From Anaerococcus obesiensis ph10 (GTDB taxonomy: Bacteria; Bacillota; Clostridia; Tissierellales; Peptoniphilaceae), in the NCBI RefSeq assembly GCF_000311745.1, contig NZ_HE978531.1, forward strand, positions 535,167 through 599,166: 64,000 bases of DNA, given 5' to 3'. The notes below the pieces were generated by a model. The model did no database searches. It worked only from the letters and a program-made list of their open reading frames with translations, and was not told where the DNA came from. Positions 62,522-64,000 of the stretch are shown one piece after another. The position numbers were made by a program, and so were the translations under genes. Numbering within the stretch: the stretch's first letter is position 1; the number at the start of each line of letters is the position of its first letter.

Positions 62522-64000
62522 TTACCCCCTCTCCAAAGTAATCTTTTGTGTATGTATTCCACATACTTTCATAGACCCCTTTTCTTTCTAAAAGAGTTTT
62601 ATGTGTTCCAACCTCTACGACTTCCCCTTCATCAAATACAACAATTTGATCTGCATTCTTAATAGTATGCAAACGATGAGCAATCATAATGATTGTTTTA
62701 TTTTTCAACAAGTTTTGAAGTGCTAACTGTATCTGGTACTCATTTTCTATATCTGAATAGGAAGTTGCTTCATCAAAAATAATAATTGGAGAATCTTTGA
62801 GTATTGCCCTTGCGATTGAGATTCTTTGTTGCTGTCCACCTGACAATTTCACCCCTTGATCCCCGATTCTTGTCTGATATCCATTCGGTAAACTCATAAT
62901 AAAGTCATGAATTTGTGCTGCTTTTGCAGCCTCAATAATCTTATTTTCATCTGTATCTGTTCCCATACGAATATTCTCATAGAGAGTGTCCTCCAAAAGA
63001 AATACATCTTGAAAAACAAATGATGTAATGTCCATCAAATTATCTATTTTTAATTCATTGATCGGTATGTCGTTAATTTTAATTGCTCCACTTGTTACAT
63101 CCCAGTACCTCCCAATCAATTGTGCAGCAGTTGTCTTGCCTGCACCGGAAGGTCCCACAAAAGCATTTATTGTATTCGGTTTTAAGGATAAATTTATATG
63201 TTGTAATGCTTTATTTTTTGTTTCTTCATCGTCATAACTGAAAGTAACGTCTTTAAAATCTATTTTCATACACTCATTCTTGTTTATGATTTTTGTTCCG
63301 TCTTTCAATTCATCCATATCCATTATTTTTTTTATGTTATCCAATCCGCTTCCAAGCTCCATAGATTGCATAAAGATTGTTACCATATTTAAGAACGAAA
63401 CAAAAAAGCACATTGTAAGCATAATAAATAGCAAATAGGATGTTGCTGATAAAGAATTTCTCAAAAAGAAATATCCTCCGAACGGCAATGTAAATAAGAT
63501 TGCTGAATCCAAAACCACTAAGGTTATTGATAAAGGATAGCAAGAGCTCATACACATCTTTTTCCAACAAGTAATATACGCATTCAATGAGCTTCTATAT
63601 TGTTCAAATTTTTCTGCTGTTAAATGATACATTTTTATTACAGGCATAGCCTTTATAAATTCGTTTGCCGAAGCATTTAAATCAGCAATATCTTCGGATA
63701 GCTCCGTTGACATATCCGGATAATTTTTCATTAGCATCATAGGAATTCCTAATCCCAAAATCATAGGAATAAGCATAACAAGTGCCATCATCCAATTTAA
63801 TTTCAACATGAAAATGAACATAATAACCGGAACAACTGCTGCCTGAGCTAATTCCAAAGTGCTATGAGCCAAAAAATTTTCAACTCTATCTACATCATCA
63901 AACAACAATGTTTTAATTTCTCCGGGGGCATGCTCTTGAAAGAATCCCAAATTAAATTTTGAAATATGATTTACAACTTTCAGCTTAATTCTGTGTATTG
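62508..64000 (-). CDS. half ABC transporter, partial at the window end
   Basis: The frame stays open to the last base of the window (codons reading KLKVVNHISKF before LGFFQEHAPGEIKTLL), so the start and first membrane helices lie beyond 64000. The visible part is a six-helix domain end and an ATPase domain with Walker A GPSGAGKTT, signature LSGGQQQR and Walker B IIIFDEATSYSD. It is the partner of the 60767-62521 protein. The RVENFLAHSTLE element is typical of paired iron-type importers. Confidence 0.87.
   Translation of the reverse strand, partial: IHRIKLKVVNHISKFNLGFFQEHAPGEIKTLLFDDVDRVENFLAHSTLELAQAAVVPVIMFIFMLKLNWMMALVMLIPMILGLGIPMMLMKNYPDMSTELSEDIADLNASANEFIKAMPVIKMYHLTAEKFEQYRSSLNAYITCWKKMCMSSCYPLSITLVVLDSAILFTLPFGGYFFLRNSLSATSYLLFIMLTMCFFVSFLNMVTIFMQSMELGSGLDNIKKIMDMDELKDGTKIINKNECMKIDFKDVTFSYDDEETKNKALQHINLSLKPNTINAFVGPSGAGKTTAAQLIGRYWDVTSGAIKINDIPINELKIDNLMDITSFVFQDVFLLEDTLYENIRMGTDTDENKIIEAAKAAQIHDFIMSLPNGYQTRIGDQGVKLSGGQQQRISIARAILKDSPIIIFDEATSYSDIENEYQIQLALQNLLKNKTIIMIAHRLHTIKNADQIVVFDEGEVVEVGTHKTLLERKGVYESMWNTYTKDYFGEGVNANA

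Overview
The window is A+T-rich DNA with strong GGAGG ribosome binding sites and dense minus-strand operons, typical of a low-GC Gram-positive anaerobe. Gene content (Feo and ECF/ABC iron-type cassettes, clustered large serine recombinases, ICE-like sigma factor, HK97-type siphovirus) suggests a Peptoniphilaceae/Clostridia-like host; the taxonomic guess is inference. Nearly the whole window is mobile DNA.

Layout. 1-3.7 kb: a mobC-like gene with an oriT-like hairpin and no relaxase after it, a toxin-antitoxin pair (MqsR-like toxin with an MqsA/Panacea antitoxin), then about 1.6 kb of decayed DNA holding a recombinase C-terminal remnant and an att-like motif. 3.7-8.5 kb: a DUF3800 gene and an overlapping three-gene serine recombinase cassette with a small SHOCT-like gene upstream. 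9-17.9 kb: an AraC-regulated transport cassette (MptD-type S component, EcfT, double EcfA, two half ABC transporters, MATE). 18.4-53.1 kb: a cos-type siphoviral prophage on the minus strand, read from right to left as early/replication genes (including a family A DNA polymerase with an intein), HNH, a probable cos site, terminase, head, tail and lysis genes. 53.2-54.9 kb: divergent CI-like repressor and ImmA-like protease. 55.1-58 kb: a further large serine recombinase with its own SHOCT-like gene, then an ICE-type sigma factor. 58.3-64 kb: a FeoABC operon behind two half ABC transporters; the last gene runs off the window.

A 16-bp identity (21 of 23 positions over the longer motif) recurs at 3430-3452 and 55166-55188 and encodes an HVETV peptide in one frame, as in rRNA uracil-methyltransferase genes that serve as targets for large serine integrases. 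The simplest model is one chimeric prophage of about 51.7 kb whose integration module is the three-recombinase cassette and which carries the AraC/ECF/ABC/MATE cargo between its lysis genes and its recombinases. Two regulatory sequences shared between the recombinase end and phage operons support this.

The phage carries several inserted modules with their own signals: a Phd/RelE pair in the tail operon, a Fic gene with promoter and terminator between terminase and portal, an AbiF-like HEPN gene behind a small structured RNA beside the cos region, and an AbrB-type antitoxin whose toxin gene has a nonsense codon. The most unusual locus is the DNA polymerase: a complete intein sits in the polymerase O-helix region, and an HNH homing endonuclease is encoded inside that intein in a different reading frame, with both frames open over about 260 codons.
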